This document shows positions 24,961 through 37,614 of a stretch of DNA of 64,000 nucleotides, in pieces. The position numbers and the translations under genes were made by a program. The notes beneath the pieces are model-generated. The model did not search any database. It was not told the origin of the DNA and saw only the letters and a list, made by a program, of their open reading frames with translations. The stretch covers positions 128,783,490 through 128,847,489 of the forward strand of contig NC_133396.1 in assembly GCF_047511655.1 (NCBI RefSeq), read 5' to 3'. This DNA is from Castor canadensis (Eukaryota > Chordata > Mammalia > Rodentia > Castoridae). Numbering within the stretch: the first letter of the stretch is position 1; the number at the start of each line of letters is the position of its first letter.

Positions 24961-27221
24961 AAGTAGATAGAATGAGAAAATTGAATAGATACTACTACTT
25001 CTCTCAGAAGAAGAGAGTGAATGAAGAAGAGACTATTTAAAAAGAATTTCCCAGTCTGGGGACAGACATGGATCCACAGGATACAAAACAGAATAAACAA
25101 AAAGAAGTTTACAACTAGTCACATTTCAAGGAAACTGAAGAATAATAGAGTTAAGGAGATGTTAAACCAGTAAGAGAGAAAAGAGAAATCACCTGCAAAG
25201 TCATGCCATTTAGACTTTTCGCACACTTCCCAATAGCAACAGTGGAGGCTGGAAGGTAACGGAGTCACACTGAGAAATGACCACTGTCCACCTGGAATTG
25301 TGTACCCAGAACAACTCTTCCTAAAAGAGGGTGAAATGAAATTATACATACCCAGCTCCAGGACTCCAAAGCTTTTTCCTCTATACTACACAGCTGCTAC
25401 TAATTTTTGATATTATGAGCTGACATTGTATTATAATAATTCCTTTCCAGGAAATTCTTGATTCTTCTGTTTTTTCCTTGCCTCAACTATTTCTTGCCTC
25501 AACTATTCAACTATTTCTGTAAAAAAAAAGCAGGGCATTGCAGCATGGACTTGTAGTTGAGGAAGCTCCAGAGCCAAACCCCTTGGAAGTTGTCCTTCAT
25601 GAAAGGCCCCAAAGAGGTCAAAACATCACTGCTGTAACCTAGTGGCAGTCTTCAGCCAGGGGAGAGACGCGTGGAGCATACCAGGAAGGCCTCCAAGGAT
25701 TCTAGAAACCTTCTGTGCAGCCTCACAGGTCCCAACTCTGTGAACACTGGACCTTTAAACACTGTGTTAGTACAATCAGCAAACCTGCAGGCCCAGAGCA
25801 AATAAATCAGTGTTCCCTTCATGCCTGGGGACTGGTTTGATTTTGCCTTCCATTTTTCCCAAGGTCAGAAATTACTTTGTAGTTCACTTGGTTCAATTTC
25901 CCCCAGGATCTGTGCTAAGATATCTTTTAACTAAAGGTTTTCTCACCCTTGAAATGCACTAAACTCTCAGCTAGAACTCCAGGCCTTAGATCACAAATTC
26001 CCCCTTCTTCCTCCCCTGAGAACCAGTCCGGAAGGGTGATTGATTTGCCTCACATTTGTTGGTACAACTATGACAGGCAATTGCTTCCTTTCAGCTACCA
26101 TTTGAATCTACCTCTGTTCTCTCTCTGGGGGCTGCCATTTCTGGAAGGTCTTCTCTGCCTCTCCTCCACAAAGGTGGCAAGGTCTTCCTCTTGGCAGAAG
26201 GTAGAAGGGGGATACAGCAGCAGCCAAAAAAAAAAAAAAAAAAAAGGTGGGGGGGTCCAGGTAGAGAGGTTGGAAAGAGGAAGAAGGAGATAGGACAAAA
26301 TTCTTGGTGTTCAGAAAACCTGAGAAGTCAAAAGAAGGTCTGTTTAGTTCCCCTCAGAATCCGTGTCTTAGCTTCTGAGAGTTTCTTTCCCCCTTCCTTT
26401 TCCTCCTCCCCTTTCCCACTCTGGGCCACCCTATACCTTTCCTGGGTCTTTCCTTCTTTTTTTCTGGACCCCTGTATAGAAAAGGGCTTTTCTCCTAGGG
26501 CCTAAGGCCTTGGCCTTCCTCCAACCTTATAGCAGGTCTCTCAGGGTTGGGCCCTTGCAAGTTCTACTTCTTGTATTAGTTAAGACTAACTACTAAAATA
26601 AATAAACCTAAAAGTACATATGCCTCGAATATGATAGAAACTTATTTCTTGCTCATATAAAGTCAAAAACTATCTTCTTGACTGGCAAGCAGCTCTCTTC
26701 CAAGTAGTGGCTGCTATCTGGATTCTTTCTATTCTTTTGCTCCACCATCTTTACCCCTAGTCCCCAAGATGGGAGGAGAAATCACAAAGGACTGTGTGGG
26801 GGAGACTTTTAGGGCCAGGCCTGGAAGTGATACTCAGCTTTTCCTATCCCATTGGCTAGAACCCAGTCACCTGGCCACAAGTTAAGTCACAAGGGAGGCT
26901 GGGAAGAAGAGGGACCAGTTTCTTCCTGGCCCTGTACCTCTCACTTTCTTATTTTGCCTACAGCATCTTCACCAGATACCTCTCAGAGGTGCTACTGTGG
27001 TGACACACAGCTGTTTCATTCAGTTTTCTGGACAGGGAAGATTTCTAGGTATCACCTCCACATCAATTGCAAGCACATGTATCCCATTAAGAAGCATTCT
27101 GAGGCCTCACAGGGTCTTGAATGCCAGAAGTAGCCGGTACAGGGGGGTACGGTAGCACTGGCACCATGTTTTGCCATCCTGCTCTGCATAATTTGGGTTT
27201 CTTTCCTAGTGGCTGTGTGGT
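24961..27221. other. Intergenic; poly(A) run at 26226-26246
   Basis: No gene is recognised in 2.3 kb. A 20-base A-run sits near 26226-26246 without a clear SINE body. The ORFs crossing it are lysine-rich artefacts of composition. Confidence 0.45.
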
Positions 27222-27905
27222 CTCAGTGGCTGGGATAGCTAACCTTGATTGCCAATTTGATTAAAGTTCCTGAGATTACGAAAGTACACCTCTGGGTGTG
27301 TTGTGAGGGTGTTTCCAGAAAGGATAAGGTAGAAAAACCTGCCCTGAAAGTGGGTGGGCATAATCCCATAGGCTGAGGGCCCAGAAGGAATAAAAGGGGG
27401 AAAAGTAGAAAGCCCACTAGTGCAGGCATTCTCTTATTCTCTTTCTCCTTCTTTCTCTCTCTCTCTCTTTCTCTCTCTCTCTCCCTTCCTCCCTCCCTTA
27501 CTCTCTTTCTCTCCCTTTTTTTTCTTTCTTTCTTTTTCATTTTTATTAACATATAGTCGTTGTTCAGGGGGATTCATTGTGCCAATTCTGAATAGCCTTT
27601 CATGTATATTGTTTGGATTGCCCCCACCATCTCCCCACTCCCACAACCCCCTCTCTACCCCATCTCTCTCCCTAGGTCCCTCCCTTTCTCTCTCCCTCCC
27701 TCCCTCTCTCTCCTCCTCCCCTCTCTACCCCCCTCCTCCCTTCTCCCCCTTCCTTCTTCCCTCATTCTGCCCACCATGATATGAGCTCTCTGCTCCACCA
27801 CAACGATGGAATGAAACCTTTTGGATGAGCCAGAATAATCTTTCCTCCTTAAGTTGCTTATATCAGGCATTTTGTCACAGCCACAAGACAAGTGACTAAT
27901 ACAGC
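27222..27905 (+). mobile_element. LTR-like dispersed repeat, interrupted
   Basis: The segment opens ctaaccttgattgccaattt and includes gtgagggtgtttccagaaag and ggaataaaaggggg. It ends ccttaagttgcttatatcag and ttttgtcacagccac, then gtgactaatac. This is the layout of a common rodent LTR-like repeat whose exact name I cannot fix. Its middle (27420-27780) is replaced by pyrimidine-rich sequence and an antisense L1 3' UTR-like patch at about 27530-27660. Confidence 0.55.
27420..27780. repeat. Pyrimidine-rich low-complexity tract with L1-tail-like patch
   Basis: CT-rich runs flank about 130 bp (ttttattaacatatagtcgt through ttggattgcccccaccatc) that resemble an antisense L1 3' UTR, with the upstream T-rich run as its poly(A) tail. 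ORFs across it are compositional artefacts. Confidence 0.55.
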
Positions 27906-30900
27906 AGCTGTTGGCATCAACCCAGAGGTACATCACTTTCACATCACTTCCTTCCAACCACCCCAAGGATGTTACTCCCCCATCCTATTTTCTAGTTTCA
28001 ACCCCTCTGGACCAGCCCCCTTACATTATTAGTTGATCTGGGCAGATTTGCAAGGAGAACTTTGTAGTAGGAGGTTAACCAGGGAGAAAGGAGCAGGCTG
28101 TGAAAGGCCTTCAAAGGTAACATGGAGCAGTGGAGCGGATGGCAGGACGCAGCCATGATGCGGGAAGTGGCCTGCTGGGGTGAACAGGTAGGACTAAGGG
28201 ACTGTAGTAAAGGGGTGAGGATAAGGAGGGTAGCCAGAAGTCCTGAGTCCTGACTGAGAGAGTAGTGCAGGGCTTATCAAAGTGACAAAGATGTCTGACT
28301 CAGGGCTCCTTTTCTATATCTTGCCAGCCCCCAGTTCCTCTCTGACCAGCACTGGAAGGTGGGTTGTACCTATTCACATCCTGTGGAGATCTTCATCCTT
28401 TCATTGATTCTTTCTCCATTACTGCAAGTTGTCCTTGTCCCTTCCTGATGGCTAACACGATGCAAATACATTCAAATCCCTTCCCCAGGTGTGCTTTCCT
28501 AAGGTAACAAAACTCTCAGTTTAATTCAGCAACAGGGCAAACACTTCAAGTTCTGAAGCCTAAAAGGGGAAACAAATGCCAATGCCAGAAGCAATGATAC
28601 AGTCCTTGGTGTTCATCAGAAACACCTGGAGAGACTGTTAAACATGACTTCCTGGGCTCAAACACAGCCACTGAATTCAAATCCCCACAGGTAGATTCCC
28701 CTGACTGTGTCCACAACACCAAAGGTAATCCCAGTACATATAGAAGTTTGGAAACCAAGGACGTAGGGATCAAGTTCTACAGAATCTGAGATGAGAAATG
28801 CTCCAGAAACCCTGAGATAACAGAATTCTATAGTAGTTCTATGTAATTCTAAACACTTCTGGAAATGGGAGTAGTGCTAATAGCTAGCCCATACATTGCC
28901 CATGTGCAGATGCTATTTCTAAGAGCTTTACACCGTTGAACTTATTTCCTTCTCTCAGTAGAAGTAGATACTATTTACTGAACTAGGAGATGGAAAATAG
29001 CAGAGGCCCTAGGAGACTGAGGAAGAAATAAGGGGCTTCTCAGGGATTCAGCCTGGGAAGAGGCTAAACATAGTACTGATACGTGTGTCTTGGGCACCAA
29101 CCAATCCCAGGCTGCTTTCCATAGTCTTGCTATTTGAGGGGCAGGCTGGTGGAAGGGGCTGCTTTTCTATTGCCCATCTCCAGTCTCCCTTGCCAGCTCC
29201 TCTCAGAGCCCAGAAACCCTGAGGGCAGATCCTCAAACTCAGTCTGCCACACAAGATTTGTTTTTGCCTTGCATACTAATTACCTCCACTCTGCAGTTAC
29301 AAGGACTTAATCGTGAGCCCATCACGACCCCTTCTGTCCTTAGATAGGAATGTGCACAGGCTTGTTGCAGCAACCCAGGATTACACAGGGGACCAGAGGC
29401 TGGAGGGTGTGAAGCTCAGCCTGAGTGGATGCATAATTGTCTTCTGAAGGCTGAGATAAAGCAACAGAGTCAGGAGACCCTGCCCGCACCACTGAGGTCA
29501 AGGAGGCAAAGGCAGCCCATGAATTTCCCCAGTGGAAAACCAGGTGTCAGGACACGGGGTGGAAAAGTTAATGGATCTTCCAGATCCTGGCTATTTTCTT
29601 TTTCTTCTGGTTTCAGACACTTCCCAAATGTCTTCTCCAGGCCTGGCCAGTCCCTCAGCAAAGTTTGGGTGAAAGAGGTCAAGGCAGAGAGGTCAGCATT
29701 ACCAACGAGCCTCAGGAGCTCCCAAGGAGCCTACTGTGTCTTCTTTCCAGAAGTCAGTCCTGGTTGCTCTGACAAGCAGACTTGCCTGGTTCGCATTTCA
29801 GCAGGGGCCACAGCACAGTCCTTGTGTCCTGGTCCTGGTCCTGTAAAGAGGGATTTAAGGAACTCGAGTCCAGTGCTGTAGGACTATGCAGCATGTCCCC
29901 TGGTGGTTCATGATCCTCTGCCTTCAGGCCCCAGTTTTGATAGCAAGCTTTCTGCCTTGATCTTAAGGCCTCGCTTCTTGTACTGCGAGGACCCAGACCT
30001 CTCCACCGGTCTCAAGGTGAGGACTCCATTTGTGGATTCCCTGCTTCTAGGAGATAATATCCTGGCACACCTGCCCTGCCCAGGGGCAGCAAATCCCCAT
30101 GAGGCACCCGTGGTAACCATTCTTAATCAATCACATGACTCTTTCCTACTTTTTCTGCCAAAGCCAGATTTAAAATCTCCCTTGTCACAGAACTCCAGGC
30201 AGCTGCTACCAATCCTTTGGAGCTAGTGTGGGAGCTGAAAGTATTTTCCCTCCCTACTTTTTCCATTTCTTCCCTAGGACTTACAGTCCTGCCAACAGCC
30301 AAGGACCCTTGGTAGACTGGACAGCCACAATTTCCAAACACATATACCTCCCCACACCTCTTCTGGGCCCTGCCTGCAGGACGACCCCACCACTTTGCTT
30401 TCGGATACCCAACTCTAAGAGTTCCTGAGTCATCACTTGCTGTATCCACTACCGACAGTACATTTAGCTTTCTAGACTGGACCCTTCCCAGCCTCTGCAG
30501 CTGAGTCCTCTATCAAGGACTGTCCTCAACCCAGGGGAAGATCCCAGCTCTTTCCTGTCATCCCTATCCCGTCAAATGTCATCAGAATGTACCTCAAATA
30601 GGGCAAGAAACTTAAAAACGCTAATTATGGTATCAATTCCTGTGCCCTCCTAATCTCAGAGAGACATGTGCATTGTTTTACCCATTTTAGCAAAAGGTGA
30701 ATTTTAAGAAGCAAAAAAGGTGCAGGACTATTATCTGGCTTTTTATACAAAGTGAGGAAATGTCCCCTGATCAGGATGACCAAAATCCAAGACTATGACA
30801 GGGTCATCAGCTATATCTAAATTCTTCCCCACTAAAAAAAAGCAGATCACATAAATCTGTTTACCTTAAGGGCAGTCTTAGCTTTCCCAAATCGACAAAC

Positions 30901-30953
30901 TCTCATTTCATACCTCTTTCATGCTGCTTACTACCAAACCCAAGGATGGTCAG
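27906..30953. other. Intergenic; MIR near 28890-29000
   Basis: About 3 kb with no recognised gene. A MIR core (ctaagagctttacaccgttg) lies near 28890-29000. Open frames at 29.4-30.4 kb on both strands overlap each other and show no family resemblance. Confidence 0.45.
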
Positions 30954-31054
30954 AGCTGCAGGTCTGTGGCTCAGTGGCTCAGTGGTGGAGCATTTGCCTA
31001 GGATATGCCATACCCTGGGTTCAGTTCCCAGCACTGCAAAAGCAAAACAAAAGC
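30954..31054 (+). repeat. ID-type SINE
   Basis: Sense ID-like copy: gtggctcagtggctcagtgg, gagcatttgcctaggatatg, gggttcagttcccagcactg, then an A-rich tail. Free ID-type elements support a rodent source. Confidence 0.8.
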
Positions 31055-31226
31055 AGAAACAGATATGCATCTATATGACTCTGTCCTTGACATGAATGGG
31101 CTCAAATCCCTCCCCTGAGTTCCCTCTGAGTGTGTCTTTGGGGCATATTGACTTAACATTGTGGCACTGGTTTCCTAAAACTTACATTTCAGAATCACTG
31201 AAACCTTGTTAAAAATACAGATTCCT

Positions 31227-31439
31227 GGCCAGGCACCAGTGGTTCATGTCTGTAATCCTAGCTACTCAGGAGAAAGAGATCAGGAGGATTGCTGTTCAAA
31301 GTCAGCCCAGGCAAATAGTTCGAGAGACCCTGTCTTGAAAATACCCAACACAAAAATGGGCTGGTGGAGGTGGCTCAAGAGGGAGAGCACCTGCCTAACA
31401 AGTGTAAGATCTTGAGTTCAAACCCTAGTACTGCCACAA
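31227..31439 (+). repeat. Composite B1 + tRNA-like SINE with target duplication
   Basis: Sense copy: ggccaggcaccagtggttca opens the B1-like half and gggctggtggaggtggctca the tRNA-like half. It is flanked by a perfect duplication, aaaaatacagattcct, at 31211-31226 and 31440-31455. Confidence 0.93.
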
Positions 31440-31455
31440 AAAAATACAGATTCCT

Positions 31456-32403
31456 AGGCCCCATCCTATTTTAAGAATCTTCTGGGTGGGGGCCTTGAGA
31501 CTCTGACTTATATATAATCCCTGAGCCAGTGGTCCATAAAGTGCAGGCCCCAGAGCAGCCACACAACCTGAGAACTTATTAGAAACTCAAGCTCTCCCTC
31601 TCTACTCTCTGAATCAGACTAGAGATGGAATTTAGCAACCACCATGTCAATCCCTCAGGTGATTCTGATGCACATTCAAGGCTGAGCGCCACTGTGCTGG
31701 GTGATTCCAAATCAAATTCGGGAGTCATTGACCTAAAGGGCCTGTAGAATTCTGATCCCAATGGTGGACCCTTTGGGCCCCTCCAGCACACCCCATGTAG
31801 TAGAGAGCAACACAGGGACATTCTCAGTCTTTTCTAGGCAACTGGTCTGTTGGGAGGAAAAGGCTAAAGAGACTTCTCCAAAGCTGGTGACACACCTGGC
31901 AGCAGTTTCCACTGGCCACTGGACAACCAGCCAGGCAAAGGCCCTTCTGAAAGGCTCTATTCAAAGCTGTTTGATGAACAAACACCACTACTTTTTTCCT
32001 TTCCCTTGTACCTGGAGCTGTGACCAAACTGTCGGCAGCTTCAACTGTAGCCCAGAAAAGGGACCAGGCAAAAGAAGATTAATCCTCACCTGCTGGGGAG
32101 CTAGACTCTGGGAAGGAACCAGGTAGAGGGCGTAGAAAGAAGAAATACCTACCAGAAATAGGGTCAGATCCTGGGAGTGGGGCGACCCATTTTTCTCTGC
32201 ATCCTCATACCAGTGCTTATGTGTAACTGGTAGATGAGTGGCAGGCTGTGCTTAACTGCTCACCAGATGGGATTTCTGAACGGCTTTCAGTACGATGGGT
32301 ACACATGAACAGGATGACCTCCCACAGACAATCCAACAGCGACGTCAAAACCAAGATGGATTCCAATGGTGTCATAAGAACACCATTTTTTTTTTAAAAA
32401 AAA
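31456..32403. other. Intergenic, nothing recognised
   Basis: Unique-looking sequence with short ORFs only. A patch near 31500-31740 (agaacttattagaaactcaa, ctcaggtgattctgatgcac) has the flavour of an old DNA transposon or MER-type repeat, not resolvable by eye. Confidence 0.4.
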
Positions 32404-32484
32404 GGCGGGAAGGTGTGACTCAAATGGTAAAGTGCCTGCCTAGCAAGTATGAGGCTCTGAGTTCAATCCCCAGTACCAAAAAAA
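32404..32484 (+). repeat. tRNA-like SINE monomer
   Basis: Sense tRNA-like module: gcgggaaggtgtgactcaaa, gtgcctgcctagcaagtatg, gagttcaatccccagtacc, then an A-tail. Confidence 0.85.
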
Positions 32485-33156
32485 GGGTTTTCTTCAAGGT
32501 TTCCAGAGGAAACCAAAGCAGCCATCAGAACAAAATCCAAGATGGAAGCCTGGATTGAAAGGGTTGGAGCTGAGAACTCTGCAGTTACAGACCAAGCAGA
32601 GATATGAATCTGTCTCATCCTTCAAGGTCCACAGTCCCATGACCAAAGCGGGCCTCTGTGGAACTGGACCTCCCCAGGGGAATCACAGGCAGCTCTAATA
32701 GACCTGTCTCAGAAGTCTATTAGTCTTAATTATTTCCACAGGCAGTGTAAGTCTTGCTTTCTGGTTTCAACTACATTTTGTTTAATCTTTTATCCTTCAA
32801 TTCACTCAAGGGCCAGGAATCAACCTGGCTCCTGAGGTATTTTATGAAATAAAAATTCATAAGCATTTGTGCTTCAGAAGGGATCAATGCACACACTCCA
32901 TCACCACTTATATTCCAGGAGACCGTTCTTACTAGCATGTGGCTGGGTGACCTGTGTGCCCTTTCCCAGCCTCAGTCTTCTTGTCTGAGAAATAAGGATG
33001 AGACCATCAACTTCACAGGACCTTCCATCCCATAATAAGCCTACCTACTTTCTACCCACTTTCTCCTTCAGGCTGAGAATCCAGTGCCCAAGGCCACAAA
33101 ATGGCAGAAGTGTGGGCTGAGTGTGCATTTTCTGTCTCTTCAACCAGAATATCATC
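32485..33156. other. Intergenic, nothing recognised
   Basis: About 0.7 kb of sequence with no gene or clear repeat. Confidence 0.45.
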
Positions 33157-33602
33157 GCAAGGAGTTGAATTGTGTCCCCCAGACAAAGAGATACTGAAGT
33201 CCCAGCCCCTGTGAACGTAATCTGATTTGGAAACAGAGTCTTTGCAGATACAATCAAGTTAAACTGAGGTTATACTGCAATGCAGTGGGGTGTGTGTGTG
33301 TGTGTGTGTAAATCTCATGACTCGTGTCTCTATAAGAGAAAGTAGGGACAGAGTCACATGAGGATAAAGGCAGAGATCAGAGAGATACAGCTATAGGCCA
33401 AGGCACACACTACTGAGCACTGGGAGCCACAGGAAACGGGAAGAAGCCAGGAAGGGTTACTTTTTTGGACTTTTCTGAGGAAAAATGGCTCTGCTACCTT
33501 GACTGCATACTTCTCGCCTCCAGAACTGAGAGAAAATAGAGTTCTATTGCTTCAAGCTACAGCCGTTTGTGGTAACTTGGTGGGGCCGCCTTAGGCAACT
33601 CA
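33157..33602 (+). mobile_element. MLT1-type MaLR LTR
   Basis: The segment reads gttgaattgtgtcccccaga, gatttggaaacagagtcttt, cctccagaactgagagaaaa and ttcaagctacagccgtttgt. This order of motifs is characteristic of MLT1 LTRs. A (GT)n tract interrupts it at about 33290-33308. Confidence 0.85.
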
Positions 33603-35318
33603 TCAACTGCTGGCCTTCCTTGGGCTGGAAAGCAACGTTTCCACGTGAACCTTATGGTTTACAAGGTACCAAGTGATCCAAGTTTTCATTCCATCCTCAC
33701 AACACCCTGAGTGTCTTAAGTTTTGTTGACCCCACTTTCTAGATGTGGAAACTGAAACCAGAGGAATGAAAGTGAATCCTAAGAGTCCAGGAGAAATAAA
33801 CAGAAGAACCAAGGATGAACCAAAACATTCTGACTCTAAAGCCAGGGCTCTTTTTCGTTAAGATTTCTTATTGTGAAATCTAATACGCATACAGCAAAAT
33901 GCTCAAGACACAGTGAAGAGCTCAAGGGAACCCACAGAACCCACAGAACCACATCCAGCTCAAGCAGAACCCTGACTGCCTCACAGGGGCTCTGTCAATC
34001 ACTCTCCCTTTCCTTCTCCCCCAAGGTAACGGCTGTCCTCTGCCAGGTCACTGCCTTTTGCTGGGCCACACATTCCATTCTGACTCCAGAGTCTAAGAAA
34101 CAGTGGAGGTAGCAGGAAGGAGACAGAGCTGATGTGCCTGCTGGAGATGCGCCTAGACTCAGAATATCCCTGAAGCCTCTTCTCCGTCCCTTTCTTTAGG
34201 GAAAAATAAGACAAAATGCAACTGCTAACTGCTCATGACATTTTCAGAATTATAAAAGCTGGGAGTGGCTGTCACTTTTTTTGCAGCAGTTAAAACATGG
34301 ACTTTTAACAAGAAGGGAGAGAGAAGGAGAGGATAGAAGAATAGACACAAGGATGGGGTCATGGATGGGTTAAAGAAACAAACCAATAATTATCAAGTCC
34401 CCCAGGACAGCCTGTCTATTTTCACCCTCCCTCCCTACTGTCAAGATGGTTCTGCTATCCTGGCAGAAGTTAGCAAGATCCACTCCAAGATTAGGGGTTT
34501 AGGCTCATCCTGCCCAGAGGTGGGGCCAACCACATGGCTTCTTGTCGTTCCTTCCTGTCTGAGTGTGTGACCTTTCTCTTCTCCAGGAGTCTGGGCTCCC
34601 ACTCTTGGTGTCGGAGGATAGAATAGCAGCAGAAGGATGGGGGCTAGTCAGAGAGCTCCAGCCAGGAATTTGAGCTGTCCTTCTGGAAAGTCACTTAACT
34701 CTCTGGGCTGCACATCTGCCCCCTGAAGCAAAAGCAAAGGGTCAGGACCCTCTGGAGTGGTGGTAGGGTAACACCCATGCAGACATGAGATGCTCACAGG
34801 CTCCCAGATGAGAGTAGGCAAGACCCCAGATGAGAGATCCTTCTGAAGTGGGCCAACCTCCAGGTCACACATGCCTCAGCTGCCCCATGGGGCAGCTCAG
34901 TGCAGCAGCTTCTGCAGATAGGCCTCAAGTCAGGAAAACAAGGGGCACTTGCAGGACATTAGGAGCTCAGGGAAGTGACAGCTCAGTCAGCTGTCACTTG
35001 AAATCAGTGCCACTCTGTACCTGATATCAGGGCTGCCACAGTGGAGGCCTTGGAGAAAGGCAAGACAGTTGGAAGGCTAGGGAAAGGGCTCTCTACTTGG
35101 GTGTCCAGTCTCTTTCCTTGAGCCAGGTGAGTCAGGTCTAAGGGTCCCTGGAGAGTTCATCTTCTGGGATTATTTTCTGGTGAAAAGTTGTGGACTGAGT
35201 TCCAAGAAGGCTGGTTTCATGGAAGCCTCTAATTAGTTCTGATTCTGCTGCTTAGAATGGATTTGAACAAGACACTTCCACTTACAGAGCCTCAGTTTCT
35301 ACATCTGATAACAATGAC
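33603..35318. other. Intergenic; MIR-like patches
   Basis: MIR-like patches lie at 33650-33790 (antisense) and 35180-35310 (sense, with acagagcctcagtttctac). No gene is recognised. Confidence 0.45.
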
Positions 35319-35411
35319 TTTTTTTTTTCTCGTACTGGGGTTTGAACTCAGGGCTTCATGCTTGCTAGGTAGGCACTTTGCCACTTGAGCAACAACGATT
35401 GTTGCCAGCCC
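35319..35411 (-). repeat. tRNA-like SINE monomer with short duplication
   Basis: Antisense copy: tttttttctcgtactggggt, ttgaactcagggcttcatgc, aggcactttgccacttgagc. The flanks share aacaatgat-like sequence at 35310-35317 and 35412-35419. It is inserted in a MIR-like patch. Confidence 0.75.
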
Positions 35412-35496
35412 AACAATGATCATTTTTAACTTACTAAAACTGGCCTGCCCTGTTTACCTCAAAGGGATGCTCTGGGGATCACACGAGATATATATG

Positions 35497-35545
35497 TGTG
35501 TGTATATGTGTATATGTGTGTGTGTGTATATATATATATATATTT
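35497..35545. repeat. (TG/TA)n microsatellite
   Basis: Alternating TG and TA units, compound repeat. Confidence 0.9.
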
Positions 35546-35554
35546 CCTTAAAGA

Positions 35555-36060
35555 ATTAACAGAATTACTAGTGACCCAGCAATTCCACTCCTAGGAATGT
35601 CAGTACTTGTTTACACGTATTCATAGCAACACTATTCACACTAGCCAAATATCTATCAATGGATGAATGGATAAACAAATGTGATATATATATTTATTAG
35701 AATATTATTCAGTCATATTCAGTCATAAAAAGGAAAGAAGTAGTGTATGTACTACAGCTTAGATGAACTTTGAAGATGTCATGCCAGGTGAAAGAAGCCA
35801 GACACAGAATCACATATTGTTTGATTTCTTTTGTATGAAATTTTCAGAACTGGAAAATCCACAGAACAGACAAGTGGTTGCCAGGAAATGGGGGAGGGGG
35901 CTGGGGGAGTGATTGCTAAATGGATACAGGGTGTTCTTCTGGGGTGGCAAAAATCTTGAAACCAGAGAGATGGTGACTGCACAACACTGTCAATGCAACA
36001 GATGCTCCCCAACTGTACACTTGAAATGGCTAATGGGAATTTCACCTCAGTAGATATATG
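35555..36060 (+). mobile_element. Ancient L1 3' end
   Basis: The segment reads cagcaattccactcctagga, caatggatgaatggataaac, gtgaaagaagccagacacag, gtggttgccaggaaatgggg and caactgtacacttgaaatgg. This is the well-known 3' end of ancient mammalian L1 (L1M) elements. The ORF2 C-terminus is eroded. Confidence 0.85.
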
Positions 36061-37365
36061 TATATGTCTTTGCAATGTGCAGTCTTTGCCGTGCATGACC
36101 GCCAGATAGCTTGCTCCTCTAAAATGAGAAGGGGTGAGACAGCTTTCTGAACGTTCCTGTGAAAGCATATTGCAGCCATGTTCTACTACATATGGTTGAA
36201 TTCAGCCTCCTGGGCCAGTGTTGTCACCAGACCGCACAGGCATATGTTATCCATACATACACTGATGTGCCCACAGGCTGTGGTGCTCCCAGAGTACACA
36301 GTTCCCACATGGAACACCCCTCATAAGTCAGCAAACGTGCCTGGAGCCCCTCATTTGCCCATCTCAGGCAGCTGAGAATGATCAGCAAACACAGTGACTT
36401 CCTATTAGCCTGAGCCTCTTCACACACAGCAGTGTCGTCGGGGCTGAAGCACAGGTGAGCCGGGTTCTGGAGACAGTGGAAGGGGCAGCCAGTGGGAGTG
36501 GGAATGGAGTGGGAGGCAGCAGCTGTAATGCAAAGCGCTGGCAGTATTTACTTTTAGCAAGTTAATAGTGCACCACACTCACCTGGCACCTCCTCCCACA
36601 CTGAAGGGTCCTGCTTTCTTTCAGGCGGGGTGGTAGGGCTGGAAGGGGAGGCAGAGCCCACTAGGGATGGATGATCCGTGGGAAGGCAGGACTTGGGGAC
36701 TGGTACCCAGGCCTCTCCCACTGATTGCATTGGGCTTCTTACTTTATGTTAGGATCCCAGTTGGCTGAGTGGACAGAGAGGTTTGGTATCCTGAGCTCAC
36801 CAGGAAAAGGTGACTTTCTTCTACCACCAAGGAGCAGGAGTTTTCAGCAATTCTCACCCATCCCCGCCTGCCCCCCAGGACAAAGGGGTCCAGCAGACTC
36901 CTAGCCACCAGCTTCTGATCATCTGCCTTGCTGCCCCTGAGGTAACAGGCCCTATTCAGGCCCTGGATAAGTGGAGCCAGATGACATCTCTGAATCACAA
37001 AGCTTCAAGTAGAAGCAAGTCCATACCACAGGCTCCTGTGTGCTGGACTAGTGTTGCAGTTACCATTCTTGCTGCCCAGGCCCTGGCAGCAACACTCAAG
37101 TTCCCCCTACCTGCTTGCCAAGCCCACTCCACTCCCGGATGCCACAGGCTAGGTAGTAATTCCTTTGTGTTTCCTTGCATTTCCCTAGGCCTGGGAGGCA
37201 CTGGGGCCTCAGAACAAGCTGCTTGCATTCATGGACTCTGCCTAACTCCATGACTGCAGTGTGGTTGGCTTCCCTCAGGGCCTGGACAAGAGTCTGAATG
37301 AGGTTTTATGGGAAGGGAAAGGGAGCTGGTACAAAACTGTCAAATGTTTACACCCATAGAGAAAA
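36061..37365. other. Intergenic, nothing recognised
   Basis: About 1.3 kb of unique-looking sequence. Open frames of 130-147 codons near 36.8-37.2 kb exist on both strands and have no recognisable domain. Confidence 0.45.
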
Positions 37366-37573
37366 GCCAGAGCGCTGGTGACTCACGCCTATAATCCTAG
37401 CTACTCGGGAGGCAAAGATCAGGAGGGTTGGAGTTCGAAGCTAGCCCCTAGCAAATAGTCCGTGAGACCCTATCTCCAAAAATCTCATCACAAGAAAGGG
37501 CTGGTTAGTGACTCAAGCAGTAGAGCACCTGCTTAGCAAGTGTGAGACCCTGAGTTCAAACTCCAGTACCACC

Positions 37574-37576
<3 letters not shown>
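37366..37576 (+). repeat. Composite B1 + tRNA-like SINE
   Basis: Sense copy: gccagagcgctggtgactca opens the B1-like half, gggctggttagtgactcaag the tRNA-like half, and tgagttcaaactccagtacc the B-box. The tail has become a (GA)n tract. Confidence 0.9.

Positions 37577-37611
<35 letters not shown>
37575..37611. repeat. (GA)n microsatellite grown from a SINE tail
   Basis: A nearly pure GA run abuts the 3' end of the SINE. Confidence 0.9.

Positions 37612-37612
<1 letters not shown>

Positions 37613-37614
<2 letters not shown>

Noticed and set aside
27420-27966. Open frames rich in Ser/Leu/Pro or Arg/Glu on both strands
   Set aside because: They translate a pyrimidine-rich tract and its complement.
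36810-37253. 147-codon open frame
   Set aside because: An antisense frame overlaps it, no homology is recognised, and there are no convincing splice or initiation signals.
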